The position numbers were made by a program, and so were the translations under genes. The notes beneath the pieces are model-generated. The model was not told the origin of the DNA and searched no databases. It worked only from the letters and a program-made list of their open reading frames with translations. Shown in pieces: positions 35,893 through 44,162 of a stretch of DNA of 64,000 nucleotides. Origin of the DNA: Hypericibacter sp049323455 (GTDB lineage Bacteria > Pseudomonadota > Alphaproteobacteria > Dongiales > Dongiaceae); assembly GCA_049323455.1 (NCBI GenBank), contig JBMONF010000046.1:1-64000 (forward strand). The letters are read 5' to 3'. Each line of letters begins with the position of its first letter. Position 1 is the stretch's first letter.

Positions 35893-36630
35893 ATGAAGGA
35901 CGGGGGCAGTCTTGCCACGCGCAAGATCCGGCTCATCATGGGTCTGCGCCGTGCCGGCATCATCGATACGCGCGTGCTGGCGGCGATCGAGCGGATCCCG
36001 CGCGAGGCCTTCGTGCCGCGGCCTTTTCGCGACCAGGCCTATGAGGAGCGCACGCTGCCCATCGGCGAGGGGCAGACCATCAGCCAGCCCCAGGTGGTGG
36101 CGCTGATGACGCAGGCGCTCGAGGTGAAGGCCAGCCACAAGGTGCTCGAGATCGGCACCGGATCGGGCTACCAGGCGGCCGTCCTGTCCCGCCTGGCCCG
36201 GCGCATCTACAGCATCGAGCGCCACCGCCTGCTGCTGGCCGAAGCGGAGCAGCGCTTTCGCGAGCTCCGGCTCACCAACATCCACTGCCGCTGTGCCGAC
36301 GGCAACCTGGGCTGGCCCGAGCAGACCGCCTTCGACCGCATCATCGTGACCGCCGCCGCGGCGGCGGCGCCGGCGGCGCTGCTGGCCCAGCTCAAGGACG
36401 GTGGCATCATGCTGGCGCCGATCGGCCCGGAGCGAGGCGACCAGATCCTGGTGCGCTACCGGCGCGAAGGCAACGCGGTGCTCGAGGAGCCGCTCGGCGA
36501 TGTCCGTTTTGTGCCGCTGCTTCCCGGCGCCGTCGAAGTCCAGGGAACCGCGGCCCAAACGGGCGCAACGGCCAGCGAGAGCCAGGCCGGTCGGTCGGCG
36601 GCTGGACCGCGCCGGCGGACTCTGGCATGA
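35893..36630 (+). CDS. pcm: Protein-L-isoaspartate O-methyltransferase
   Basis: Repairs isoaspartyl residues with SAM. KIRLIMGLRRAGIIDTRVLA, ERIPREAFVPRPFRDQAYEE, LPIGEGQTISQPQVVALMTQ and the SAM loop VLEIGTGSGYQAAVLSRLAR are canonical, unlike the degenerate paralogue at 9434. FDRIIVTAAAAAAPAALLAQ and LKDGGIMLAPIG follow. 245 aa with a divergent 30-residue tail. Between surE and nlpD in the classic order. Confidence 0.95.
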   Translation: MKDGGSLATRKIRLIMGLRRAGIIDTRVLAAIERIPREAFVPRPFRDQAYEERTLPIGEGQTISQPQVVALMTQALEVKASHKVLEIGTGSGYQAAVLSRLARRIYSIERHRLLLAEAEQRFRELRLTNIHCRCADGNLGWPEQTAFDRIIVTAAAAAAPAALLAQLKDGGIMLAPIGPERGDQILVRYRREGNAVLEEPLGDVRFVPLLPGAVEVQGTAAQTGATASESQAGRSAAGPRRRTLA

Positions 36631-36743
36631 CAGCAGTCGCGGCATCGCCCGCGACTCGATAACAGCGACGGCCGGCGCCGCTGCGCCGCCCGAAAACCGC
36701 GCCTCCCGGATCGACATTTCGGGTGACGGATCGACGAAGACAC

Positions 36744-38027
36744 ATGGCGACCGGCATCGGCATCGAAGCGACGAAGGGCCTGGTATGGGGCGCCGCGCTG
36801 GCAGCGGCGCTGGCTCTCGCCGGCTGCAACCAGTCGGGACGGCCGCTGCCCGAAAAGCTGGAGACGGCGGCTCCCGCCGTTGCACCGGGCACGATGGACG
36901 CGCAGCGCAACTACGTCGTGATCGAGGGCGACACCGTCTATGGCATCGCCAACCGCTTCAAGGTGCCGATCCGCAGCCTGATCGATGAGAACGCGCTGAA
37001 GGCGCCCTATGCGCTGCAGCGCGGCGAACGGCTGCATATTCCGGAGCAGAGCGTCTATGTCGCGAAGGCCGGCGACAGCATTTATTCGATCGCGACCCAG
37101 TTTCATGTGGACCAGAGCCAGCTCATCCGCTTCAACGAGCTGCAACCCCCCTACACGCTCAAAGTGGGGCAGAAGTTGCTGTTGCCGGCACCGATGCAGA
37201 CGATGGCGGCAACGCCGGCCGTCATTCCGGCCCCGCAATCGGCGGTGATCGCGGCGCCGCTCGACGCGCCGGCGCCGAGACCGCTGACGTCGCCGCAACC
37301 CATGGCGACGGCGCAGCCCGCAGGAACGCCGCAACCCCAAACGACTCCGCAAGCGGCGCCGATGCCCACGGCGTCGCCTTCGGTGAAGCCTCTGGGCATG
37401 CCGGCGACGTCGGCTTCCGCGAGCACGGGGGCGCCGTCCACAAACGCGCCGTCTGCAAGCGCAACGTCTTCGAGCGCGCCGATCGGGGCAGCGCCGGGCT
37501 CGGCCGCGCCTTCAGCGACGGCCTCGACCGCGAGCCCGGCGCCGGCGCCCGTGCCGACGACCAAGCCCGTGACGGCGGCGCCGAGCGGCCCCACGCAGCC
37601 CGACGCCGTCGCGGCAATTCCGCAGCCGGCAAGCCGCGCCGGCGGCCTCTTCATGTGGCCGGTCAACGGCAAGATCATCTCGAATTTCGGGCCGACGGCG
37701 AACGGTCTGCACAATGACGGCATCAACATCGCGGCCCCCCGCGGCACGCCGGTGCATGCCGCCGAGAACGGCGTGGTCGTCTATGCCGGCAACCAGCTCC
37801 GCGGTTTCGGCAATCTGCTCCTGATCCGCCACGCCGACGGCTGGGTCACGGCTTACGCGCACAACGACACGCTGCTGGTCAAGAAGGGCGAGCAAGTGAA
37901 GCGCGGCCAGGTGATCGCGCGCGTGGGCAGCACCGGCAACGTCTCCTCGCCGCAACTCCATTTCGAGCTGCGCAAGGGGACCGAGGCGGTCGATCCCAAG
38001 ATCATGCTGGGCGCTTTCGGCGCTTGA
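36744..38027 (+). CDS. nlpD: NlpD-like lipoprotein, LysM + degenerate M23 (LytM) domain
   Basis: Envelope protein expected to bind peptidoglycan and activate an amidase. The start gives a lipoprotein signal ending LALAGC (~29). Two LysM repeats follow (NYVVIEGDTVYGIANRF, ~56; VYVAKAGDSIYSIATQF, ~102), then a ~150-residue Ala/Pro/Thr/Ser linker and a LytM domain from ~303 (MWPVNGKIISNFGPTANGLH, NDGINIAAPRGTPVHAAENG, YAHNDTLLVKKGEQVKRGQV, SSPQLHFELR). Zinc ligands are degraded: NDGIN in place of HxGxD and QLH in place of HLH, as in E. coli NlpD, so catalysis is unlikely. 427 aa. Confidence 0.9.
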   Translation: MATGIGIEATKGLVWGAALAAALALAGCNQSGRPLPEKLETAAPAVAPGTMDAQRNYVVIEGDTVYGIANRFKVPIRSLIDENALKAPYALQRGERLHIPEQSVYVAKAGDSIYSIATQFHVDQSQLIRFNELQPPYTLKVGQKLLLPAPMQTMAATPAVIPAPQSAVIAAPLDAPAPRPLTSPQPMATAQPAGTPQPQTTPQAAPMPTASPSVKPLGMPATSASASTGAPSTNAPSASATSSSAPIGAAPGSAAPSATASTASPAPAPVPTTKPVTAAPSGPTQPDAVAAIPQPASRAGGLFMWPVNGKIISNFGPTANGLHNDGINIAAPRGTPVHAAENGVVVYAGNQLRGFGNLLLIRHADGWVTAYAHNDTLLVKKGEQVKRGQVIARVGSTGNVSSPQLHFELRKGTEAVDPKIMLGAFGA

Positions 38028-38059
38028 ACCGGCCGCTTCGCGGCTTCCACGCCCGGCGG

Positions 38060-38770
38060 TCAGCCTTCCGATCCCGACTGTGCTACGGGCGCGTGATATT
38101 GCGGCGCCTCGCGCCGATCGAACAGGCCATAATCGCGAACGATAGGGACTCCTCGATGGCGCAAATGCGCGCGGTCGGCGAGCTGCCGGACGCCGGGCGC
38201 GCCGGTCGCGGCCCACCAGGACGCAGCCGCCTCGGTTTCGCGCCAGGTCGCGAGCCACAGGAGCTTGCCGGGATTGACGATGCTCTCGAAGCTTGCGGCG
38301 TCGACCAGCCCGGCGGAGCAGCCCGGTCCGGCGAGGCCCAGCAGGCGCGCCAGCTCGTCCGCCGTCACGGGCGTATCGCTCTTGGGCGTCGCCTCGGTCA
38401 GCGTCACCGCCTTGCCAATCCCGGTTTCGGTCTCGTCGGTGCGCCGCGCCGGCCGGTCCTGCTGCCCGACATCCGCGTCGGTATCGGCGACGATTTCGCC
38501 CACACGCAGGTGATAGTCCGCGAACACCTGCTGGCGGCCCCGAACCTGCGCCTGATGATGGAGCGCGTGGCTGCGCCAGCGCACCAGCGCCTTCTCGTCG
38601 CGCCAAGTGGAGAAGGAGAGCAGAAGCCCCTCGCGTTCGCGGCTGCGAAAGCGCTCGTTGGCGAGGAAGCCGTCGATGCGCTCGAGCTCGGGCTTGAGCG
38701 TGGCCGCGATGGCCAGATAGTCGTCCCAATTGCCCGGCTTCGGCTCGACTTCGAAAATCACGGCAAACAT
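38060..38770 (-). CDS. Antibiotic biosynthesis monooxygenase (ABM) domain protein
   Basis: Probably two ferredoxin-like ABM units. The first is clear: MFAVIFEVEPKPGNWDDYLA, LERIDGFLANERFRSREREG, LLLSFSTWRDEKALVRWRSH. The second half (ASFESIVNPGKLLWLATWRE, TEAAASWWAATG) looks like a second, weaker copy. ABM proteins range from heme-degrading to quinol monooxygenases; the substrate here cannot be told. Convergent with nlpD. Start at 38770 is set by the family N-terminus. 236 aa. Confidence 0.75.
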   Translation of the reverse strand: MFAVIFEVEPKPGNWDDYLAIAATLKPELERIDGFLANERFRSREREGLLLSFSTWRDEKALVRWRSHALHHQAQVRGRQQVFADYHLRVGEIVADTDADVGQQDRPARRTDETETGIGKAVTLTEATPKSDTPVTADELARLLGLAGPGCSAGLVDAASFESIVNPGKLLWLATWRETEAAASWWAATGAPGVRQLADRAHLRHRGVPIVRDYGLFDRREAPQYHAPVAQSGSEG

Positions 38771-38805
38771 CGGATCGCCTTGCCTCCTGGGTTGGGCCCC
38801 TCTGC

Positions 38806-39672
38806 CTAAACCAGCCGCTGACCGAGCCGGCCGGCCAGGTCCTGGATGAACTGCCAGGCGACGCGGCCCGAGCGCGCGCCGCGCGTGACCGACCATTCGT
38901 TGGCCTCGCGGCGCAACTGATCGGCCGAGATCTTGAGGCCGTAGCGCCGCGCATAGCCCTCGACGATGGCAAAGTAGGTGTCCTGGTCGCAATTGTGGAA
39001 GCCGAGCCAGAGCCCGAAGCGGTCCGACAGCGACACCTTCTCCTCGACCGCTTCGGCCGGATTGATCGCGGTGGAGCGCTCGTTGTCGATCATCTCGCGC
39101 GGCATCAGATGGCGCCGGTTGGAGGTGGCATAGAAGATCACGTTTTCGGGCCGCCCCTCGATGCCGCCTTCGAGCACCGCCTTGAGCGACTTGTAGCTGG
39201 TGTCGGCCTGGTCGAAGGAGAGATCGTCGCAGAACAGCAGGAAGCGGCGTGGATGGCCGCGCAAGCGGCTGAGCAGCACCGGCAGCGACGCCAGATCCTC
39301 GCGGTGGATCTCGACCAGTGCCAGCTTGCCGCCGGTCTCGGCATTGATGGCGGCGTGGACGGCCTTGACGAGCGAGCTCTTGCCGGTGCCGCGGGCGCCC
39401 CACAGGAGGGCATTGTTGGCCGGCAGGCCGTCGGCGAAGCGCCGGGTGTTGTCGAGCAGGATATCGCGCGGCCGGTCGATGCCCCGCAGCAACTCGATCT
39501 CGACCCGGTTCACCTGGGGCACGGCCTCGAGCCGGGCCCCGGCCGCATGCCAGAGAAACGCGTCGGCGCCGTCGAGAGGTGCCGAGGCGGGGGCGGGCGG
39601 CGAGAACCGCTCGAGCGCATCGGCGATGCGGCGGAGCAGGGGCTGCAATTCGGTATCGGTCATTGGCGGCAT
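38806..39672 (-). CDS. DUF815 family AAA ATPase
   Basis: P-loop ATPase of the DUF815 family, often found beside the yajC-secDF block in alphaproteobacteria, as here. VNRVEIELLRGIDRPRDILL precedes Walker A WGARGTGKSSLVKAV (~91-105). Walker B-like FLLFCDDLSFDQADTSYKSL (~148) and YATSNRRHLMPREMIDNE with sensor residues follow, then SLSDRFGLWLGFHNCDQDTY (box VII-like). 288 aa; an ATG three codons later is an alternative start. Cellular role not established. Confidence 0.88.
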   Translation of the reverse strand: MPPMTDTELQPLLRRIADALERFSPPAPASAPLDGADAFLWHAAGARLEAVPQVNRVEIELLRGIDRPRDILLDNTRRFADGLPANNALLWGARGTGKSSLVKAVHAAINAETGGKLALVEIHREDLASLPVLLSRLRGHPRRFLLFCDDLSFDQADTSYKSLKAVLEGGIEGRPENVIFYATSNRRHLMPREMIDNERSTAINPAEAVEEKVSLSDRFGLWLGFHNCDQDTYFAIVEGYARRYGLKISADQLRREANEWSVTRGARSGRVAWQFIQDLAGRLGQRLV

Positions 39673-39839
39673 CGCATGAAAGGTCGCGTGGCGGCGTCGG
39701 GGTGAGCGGCGCGGGTTCGCCGTATAACCTCATCGGGTTGAGGCCGCGGCGAGCCTAGCAGGGGGCGGGGGCTCTGTCATGGCCCGGGACCCCGCGCCAA
39801 GCCCCCGGAAATCTTGGGAAAAGCCGCAGGCATGCTCGA

Positions 39840-39867
39840 TTGCAATTCGCGCTTGAGCCGTTATAGT
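39840..39867 (+). promoter_or_regulatory. Probable promoter of yajC-secDF
   Basis: TTGCAA (39840-39845), 16 bp, TATAGT (39862-39867), 43 bp upstream of the yajC ATG. A good housekeeping-type match placed at the natural distance. Confidence 0.55.
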
Positions 39868-39909
39868 CCGCCCGGCTGGCGCCCAAGACCAATCGAGGAG
39901 ACCTCCCTT

Positions 39910-40275
39910 ATGTTCATCGCTACCGCCTATGCCCAAGCCGCCGATGCGGCGCCGACGGCCGGCTTCGGCATCGTTCAGCTTGCTCCACTGGTGCTGATCT
40001 TCGTCGTCTTCTATTTCCTCCTGATCCGGCCGCAGCAGAAGAAGATGAAGCAGCATCGCGACATGGTGGCGGCGCTCAAGCGCGGCGACCGGGTGGTGAC
40101 TTCGGGCGGCATCATCGGCCTGGTCACGAAGGTCGTGAGCGACAACGAGGTGCAGGTCGAGATCGCCGAGAACGTTCGCGTGCGCGTGGTTCGCTCCTCG
40201 ATCACGGATATCGTCGCCAAGACGGAGCCGGGGGCGGGCGAAACCGCCAAGGAAGAGCCGGCCAAGAACGAATAG
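39910..40275 (+). CDS. yajC: Preprotein translocase subunit YajC
   Basis: Small single-pass accessory subunit of the SecDF complex. From ATG 39910: MFIATAYAQAADAAPTAGFG, TM segment IVQLAPLVLIFVVFYFLLIR, then RPQQKKMKQHRDMVAALKRG, DRVVTSGGIIGLVTKVVSDN, the family hallmark. 121 aa with a short polar tail. First gene of yajC-secD-secF. Confidence 0.95.
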   Translation: MFIATAYAQAADAAPTAGFGIVQLAPLVLIFVVFYFLLIRPQQKKMKQHRDMVAALKRGDRVVTSGGIIGLVTKVVSDNEVQVEIAENVRVRVVRSSITDIVAKTEPGAGETAKEEPAKNE

Positions 40276-40352
40276 CCGGACGGATCGGCAGGCGCGGGCC
40301 CGAGGGGCCGCCACCTGCGAAACTCTCCATCTGCTGCCGCGGGAGCGGCCTC

Positions 40353-41936
40353 ATGCTGCGATTCCAGAAGTGGAAAATCGGGTTGATCGTCGCGGTGCTC
40401 TTGGTGGGCGCCCTCTCCGCGATGCCCAATCTGTTCTCGCGCCAGGCGCTCGATGCGCTTCCGAGCTGGTTCCCGAAGACCCGCGTCATCCTCGGTCTCG
40501 ATCTCCAGGGCGGCTCGCACCTGCTGCTCGAGGTCGGCGTCAAGACGGTCATCCAGGACGAGCTCAACAGCGTGGTCGATGCCGTGCGCGCATCGCTGCG
40601 CAAGGCCAATATCGGCTACAGCGATCTCGGCGTGCAGGGCAATTCGGTCGTCCTCAAGCTGCGCGACACCGCGCAGATCGACGAGGCGCGCAAGCTCTTG
40701 AAGGATGCCGCGCTCGGCCTGGACCTGTCGATCGCCGACGACGGCACGGCGACGCTCTCCATGAGCGATCAGATGATCCTCGATCGCGAGCGCAAGGCGG
40801 TCGAGCAGTCGATCGAGATCGTGCGCCGGCGCATCGACGAGACCGGCACGCGCGAGCCCACCATCCAGCGCCAGGGCGAGGACCGCATTCTGGTGCAGCT
40901 ACCGGGCGTCAAGGACCCCGAGCACATCAAGGAGCTGATTGGCCGCACCGCCAAGATGACCTTCCGCTTCGTCGATACGTCCATATCGCCGGAGCAGGCC
41001 AAGGCCGGCAACATGCCGCCGACCGACGAGCTTCTGCCCGACGCCAAGACCGGGCCGGACGGCCAGCCGATCGCCTACTACGTCGTGCAGAAGCGCGTCA
41101 TGGTGAGCGGCGAGAATCTGGTCGATGCGCAGGCAACCTTCCAGGACGCCCAGCCGGTGGTGAGCTTCCGCTTCGATTCCCTCGGCGCCAAGCGCTTCGG
41201 CGATGCCACCAAGGACAATATCGGCAAGCTGTTCGCCATCGTGCTCGACGGCAAGGTGATCAGCGCGCCGGTGATCCGCGACGCCATCCTCACCGGCAGC
41301 GGCATCATCAGCGGCAATTTCACCACGCAGAGCGCCAACGACCTCGCCATCCTGCTGCGTGCGGGCGCCCTGCCGGCGCCGCTCACCGTGATCGAAGAGC
41401 GCACGGTCGGCGCCGATCTCGGTGCCGATTCGATCGCCGCCGGCAAGATCGCGAGCCTGATCGGCCTGGCGCTGATCGTGGTCGCGATGCTCCTGCTCTA
41501 TGGCCTGTTCGGTCTCTTCGCCAACATCGCGCTCCTGTGCAACGCCATTCTGCTGATGGGCGCGCTGTCGCTGCTGGAAGCGACGCTGACGCTGCCCGGC
41601 ATCGCCGGCATCGCGCTCACGCTGGGCATGGCGGTCGACGCCAACGTGCTGATCTTCGAGCGCATCCGCGAGGAGGTGCGCGCCGGCCGCGGCCCCATGA
41701 GCGCCATCGACGCCGGCTACCGCGAGGCGATGAACACCATCATCGACGCCAACCTGACGACGCTGATCTCGACCCTGATCCTGTTCCAGTTCGGCTCGGG
41801 CCCCGTGCGCGGCTTCGCCGTGACGCTCTCGATCGGCATCGTCACCTCCGTTTTCACCGCGGTGATGGTGACGCGGCTCGTCACCGTGCTGTGGCTGCGC
41901 ACCCGGCGCCAGCGTTCGGCGCCGCTGCCGCTCTGA
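40353..41936 (+). CDS. secD: Protein translocase subunit SecD
   Basis: RND-like membrane subunit using the proton gradient to complete protein export. N-terminal TM, LGLDLQGGSHLLLEVGVK (~49), a large periplasmic region (~65-340) including QRQGEDRILVQLPGVKDPEH and SGIISGNFTTQSANDLAILL, then five TM segments with GADLGADSIAAGKIASLIGL, TLGMAVDANVLIFERIREE (~428) and RGFAVTLSIGIVTSVFTAVM. 527 aa. secF follows after 14 bp. Confidence 0.97.
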   Translation: MLRFQKWKIGLIVAVLLVGALSAMPNLFSRQALDALPSWFPKTRVILGLDLQGGSHLLLEVGVKTVIQDELNSVVDAVRASLRKANIGYSDLGVQGNSVVLKLRDTAQIDEARKLLKDAALGLDLSIADDGTATLSMSDQMILDRERKAVEQSIEIVRRRIDETGTREPTIQRQGEDRILVQLPGVKDPEHIKELIGRTAKMTFRFVDTSISPEQAKAGNMPPTDELLPDAKTGPDGQPIAYYVVQKRVMVSGENLVDAQATFQDAQPVVSFRFDSLGAKRFGDATKDNIGKLFAIVLDGKVISAPVIRDAILTGSGIISGNFTTQSANDLAILLRAGALPAPLTVIEERTVGADLGADSIAAGKIASLIGLALIVVAMLLLYGLFGLFANIALLCNAILLMGALSLLEATLTLPGIAGIALTLGMAVDANVLIFERIREEVRAGRGPMSAIDAGYREAMNTIIDANLTTLISTLILFQFGSGPVRGFAVTLSIGIVTSVFTAVMVTRLVTVLWLRTRRQRSAPLPL

Positions 41937-41950
41937 GGTTACGCGCCCTC

Positions 41951-42940
41951 ATGTTCAAACCGCTGCATCTGGTTCCTCCCGACGTCAACATCGACTTCAT
42001 GCGGTTCCACCGGCCGCTGTTCGTGCTGTCGGTGATCATGGTGGTCGGCTCGATCCTTCTGATCGCCTTCAAGGGCCTCAATTTCGGCATCGACTTCCGC
42101 GGCGGCATCCTGATAGAGGTCCGCAGCGAGCAGGCGATCGATCTGGCCCAGATGCGCTCGCAGCTCTCGAGCCTCGGTCTCGGCGACGTGGCGCTGCAGG
42201 AGTTCGGCAGCCCCAACGACGTGCTGGTGCGCATGGAAAACCCGGGCGGCGACGCGCAGGCGCAGGCCGCCGTGGTCGAGAAGGTCAAGTCGGCGCTGGG
42301 CGCCGGCTACGATTACCGCCGCACCGAATTCGTCGGCCCCAAGGTGGGATCGGAACTGATCCGCAGCGCCGTCTGGGGCGTGCTCATCGCCATGCTCGGC
42401 ATCATGGCTTACATCTGGTTCCGCTACGAATGGCAGTTCGCAATCAACGCCATCGTGGCGCTGCTGCACGACACCATCACGACGGTCGGGCTGTTCTCGC
42501 TGCTGGGGCTGCAGTTCGACCTCGCTAGCGTGGCGGCCGTGCTCACCATCGCCGGCTATTCGGTGAACGACACGGTGGTGATCTACGACCGCATCCGCGA
42601 CGAGCTCCGGCGCTACAAGAAGATGCCGCTGGCCGAGCTCATCAACCACTCCATCAACAAGACGCTGTCGCGCACCACGGTGACGAGCGGCCTGACGCTG
42701 CTCTCCGTGCTGGCGATCGCGCTCTTCGGCGGCGAGGTCTTGCGCGGCTTCGCCATCGCCCTCATATGGGGAATCGTGGTTGGCACCTATTCGACCATCT
42801 TCGTGGCCTCGCCGATGCTGATCTACATGAACCTGCGCCGCATCCGCGAGACCAAGGCCAAGCCCGCCGGCGGCGGTTCGGAGCAGCCGCCGACGCTTGC
42901 CGAGAAGAAGCAGTCGCCCACACCCGCCGGGCAGAAATAG
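41951..42940 (+). CDS. secF: Protein translocase subunit SecF
   Basis: Partner of SecD. TM1 FVLSVIMVVGSILLIAFKGL followed by NFGIDFRGGILIEVRSEQA (GIDF-GG motif), a short periplasmic domain, GPKVGSELIRSAVWGVLIAM, LLHDTITTVGLFSLLGLQFD, AAVLTIAGYSVNDTVVIYDR and LSRTTVTSGLTLLSVLAIAL. 329 aa with a polar C-terminal extension. ATG at 41951. Confidence 0.97.
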   Translation: MFKPLHLVPPDVNIDFMRFHRPLFVLSVIMVVGSILLIAFKGLNFGIDFRGGILIEVRSEQAIDLAQMRSQLSSLGLGDVALQEFGSPNDVLVRMENPGGDAQAQAAVVEKVKSALGAGYDYRRTEFVGPKVGSELIRSAVWGVLIAMLGIMAYIWFRYEWQFAINAIVALLHDTITTVGLFSLLGLQFDLASVAAVLTIAGYSVNDTVVIYDRIRDELRRYKKMPLAELINHSINKTLSRTTVTSGLTLLSVLAIALFGGEVLRGFAIALIWGIVVGTYSTIFVASPMLIYMNLRRIRETKAKPAGGGSEQPPTLAEKKQSPTPAGQK

Positions 42941-42976
42941 GCGGCACCGACGACATCGAAAGGAAGCGGCTCGCCC

Positions 42977-43360
42977 TTGGATATCACGCCCCTGATACCG
43001 GCTGGCCGCCAGATCGTCGAAAGCTACGGTCAGGGCCGCTTTCGCGTCAGTGGCGCGGTTTACGCCGGATCGGTGCTGGTCTTTCCCGACCGCACGCTGG
43101 CTTGGCCGGTGGCGGCCGCAGGCGAGGTCACGATCAAGGCGCTGACCGAGGTGACGGCGGCCGGGCGCGCCGGTGGAGTCGAGCTGCTGCTGCTCGGCTG
43201 CGGCACGCGGATGATGCTGGTCCCTTCGGCCCTGCGCGCGGCGCTCAAGGAGGCCGGCGTTGTGGTCGAGCCAATGGATACGGGCGCGGCCTGCCGTACC
43301 TACAACCTGCTGATGGCCGATGGCCGGCGCGTGGCGGCAGCCCTGATCGCCGTCGACTGA
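42977..43360 (+). CDS. Mth938-like domain protein (NDUFAF3 family, DUF498)
   Basis: Small protein of the Mth938/NDUFAF3 superfamily; the human member is a respiratory complex I assembly factor, and in alphaproteobacteria the gene commonly follows secF. Seen: PAGRQIVESYGQGRFRVSGA, VLVFPDRTLAWPVAAAGEVT, VELLLLGCGTRMMLVPSALR, VEPMDTGAACRTYNLLMADG and RRVAAALIAVD. The start is a TTG at 42977, supported by AAAGGA at 42959-42964 and by the family length (127 aa). The bacterial role is not proven. Confidence 0.88.
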   Translation: MDITPLIPAGRQIVESYGQGRFRVSGAVYAGSVLVFPDRTLAWPVAAAGEVTIKALTEVTAAGRAGGVELLLLGCGTRMMLVPSALRAALKEAGVVVEPMDTGAACRTYNLLMADGRRVAAALIAVD

Positions 43361-43399
43361 GCGGGCGAGTTCGCCCGGAGCCGAAAGCTCAAAACGAAA

Positions 43400-43421
43400 G
43401 CGGGGCCCCGAAGGGCCCCGC
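43400..43421 (-). terminator. Rho-independent terminator for the PuuD-like gene
   Basis: Perfect 9-bp stem GCGGGGCCC/GGGCCCCGC (43400-43408, 43413-43421) with a 4-nt loop. On the minus strand it is followed by CTTTCGTTTT, so it fits the minus-strand gene ending at 43448. No T-run lies on the plus side, but it may also slow transcripts from the secDF operon. Confidence 0.75.
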
Positions 43422-43447
43422 GTGATGTCGCGTCGCTTGCGGTCGGA

Positions 43448-44053
43448 TCAGGCGAAGCCGCCGTTCTGGGCGGCTACCATGCAATAGAGCATGGGGATCG
43501 ACAGCATCGTGTTGACGCGCGAGAACAGCATGGCGATGCGCGCCGCCTTCTTCTTGGTGTCGGCGTCCGCCTCGACCAGGCCCAGCGCCTTCTGCTGGTT
43601 CGGCCAGATCACGAACCAGACGTTGAACCACATGATGGCGCCGAGCCACATGCCGATGCCGATCGGCGTGCTGGCGCCGCCGTCGGTGAAGCCCAGCAGG
43701 ATCGCGTCGCCGATATAGCCGTTCATGGCCGCCAGGATCAGGCCGGTGATGATGGTCGCCATGGCGCCCCAGCGGAACCAGAACAGGGCTTCGGGCGCGA
43801 TCACCTTGGTGATGGCCGGCTTCTGCTCGTCGGGGATCTTCGGCATGCTGGGCATCTGCGTGAAGTTGAAATACCAGAGATGGCCGATCCACATCACGCC
43901 GCTGAGGACATGGAGCCAGCGGAAGAAGAAGGCGAACCAGTCATGCCCGAAGGAAGGTGTGCTCACGGTCGCGCCGACGATGATGATGGCGATCACCACC
44001 AGCACGAAACCCGCGATCACGGTGTTTCGCAGCGACTGCAAGATATTCTGCAT
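43448..44053 (-). CDS. PuuD-like urate hydroxylase membrane domain protein (DUF989)
   Basis: Integral membrane protein with about four to five hydrophobic segments and histidines placed as in the PuuD membrane domain: FFFRWLHVLSGVMWIGHLWY (~47), FNFTQMPSMPKIPDEQKPAI, ALFWFRWGAMATIITGLILA, GIGMWLGAIMWFNVWFVIWP, QQKALGLVEADADTKKKAAR. PuuD-type urate hydroxylases carry a C-terminal cytochrome c domain; here there is none (no CxxCH) and the protein ends after the membrane part, so a urate role is uncertain. The ATG at 44053 is chosen; a TTG 12 bp upstream is possible. 201 aa. It stands inverted between two plus-strand genes. Confidence 0.72.
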   Translation of the reverse strand: MQNILQSLRNTVIAGFVLVVIAIIIVGATVSTPSFGHDWFAFFFRWLHVLSGVMWIGHLWYFNFTQMPSMPKIPDEQKPAITKVIAPEALFWFRWGAMATIITGLILAAMNGYIGDAILLGFTDGGASTPIGIGMWLGAIMWFNVWFVIWPNQQKALGLVEADADTKKKAARIAMLFSRVNTMLSIPMLYCMVAAQNGGFA

Positions 44054-44162
44054 GGCTCCCCCCAATGGAGTCGGTTTTCGATTGCCGGTAGGCTAGCGCA
44101 AAATTCAATGAGTTCAACGGCTTTGTTCCGTAATTGTCACAACTCCAGTCGGGTCTTTGGCG

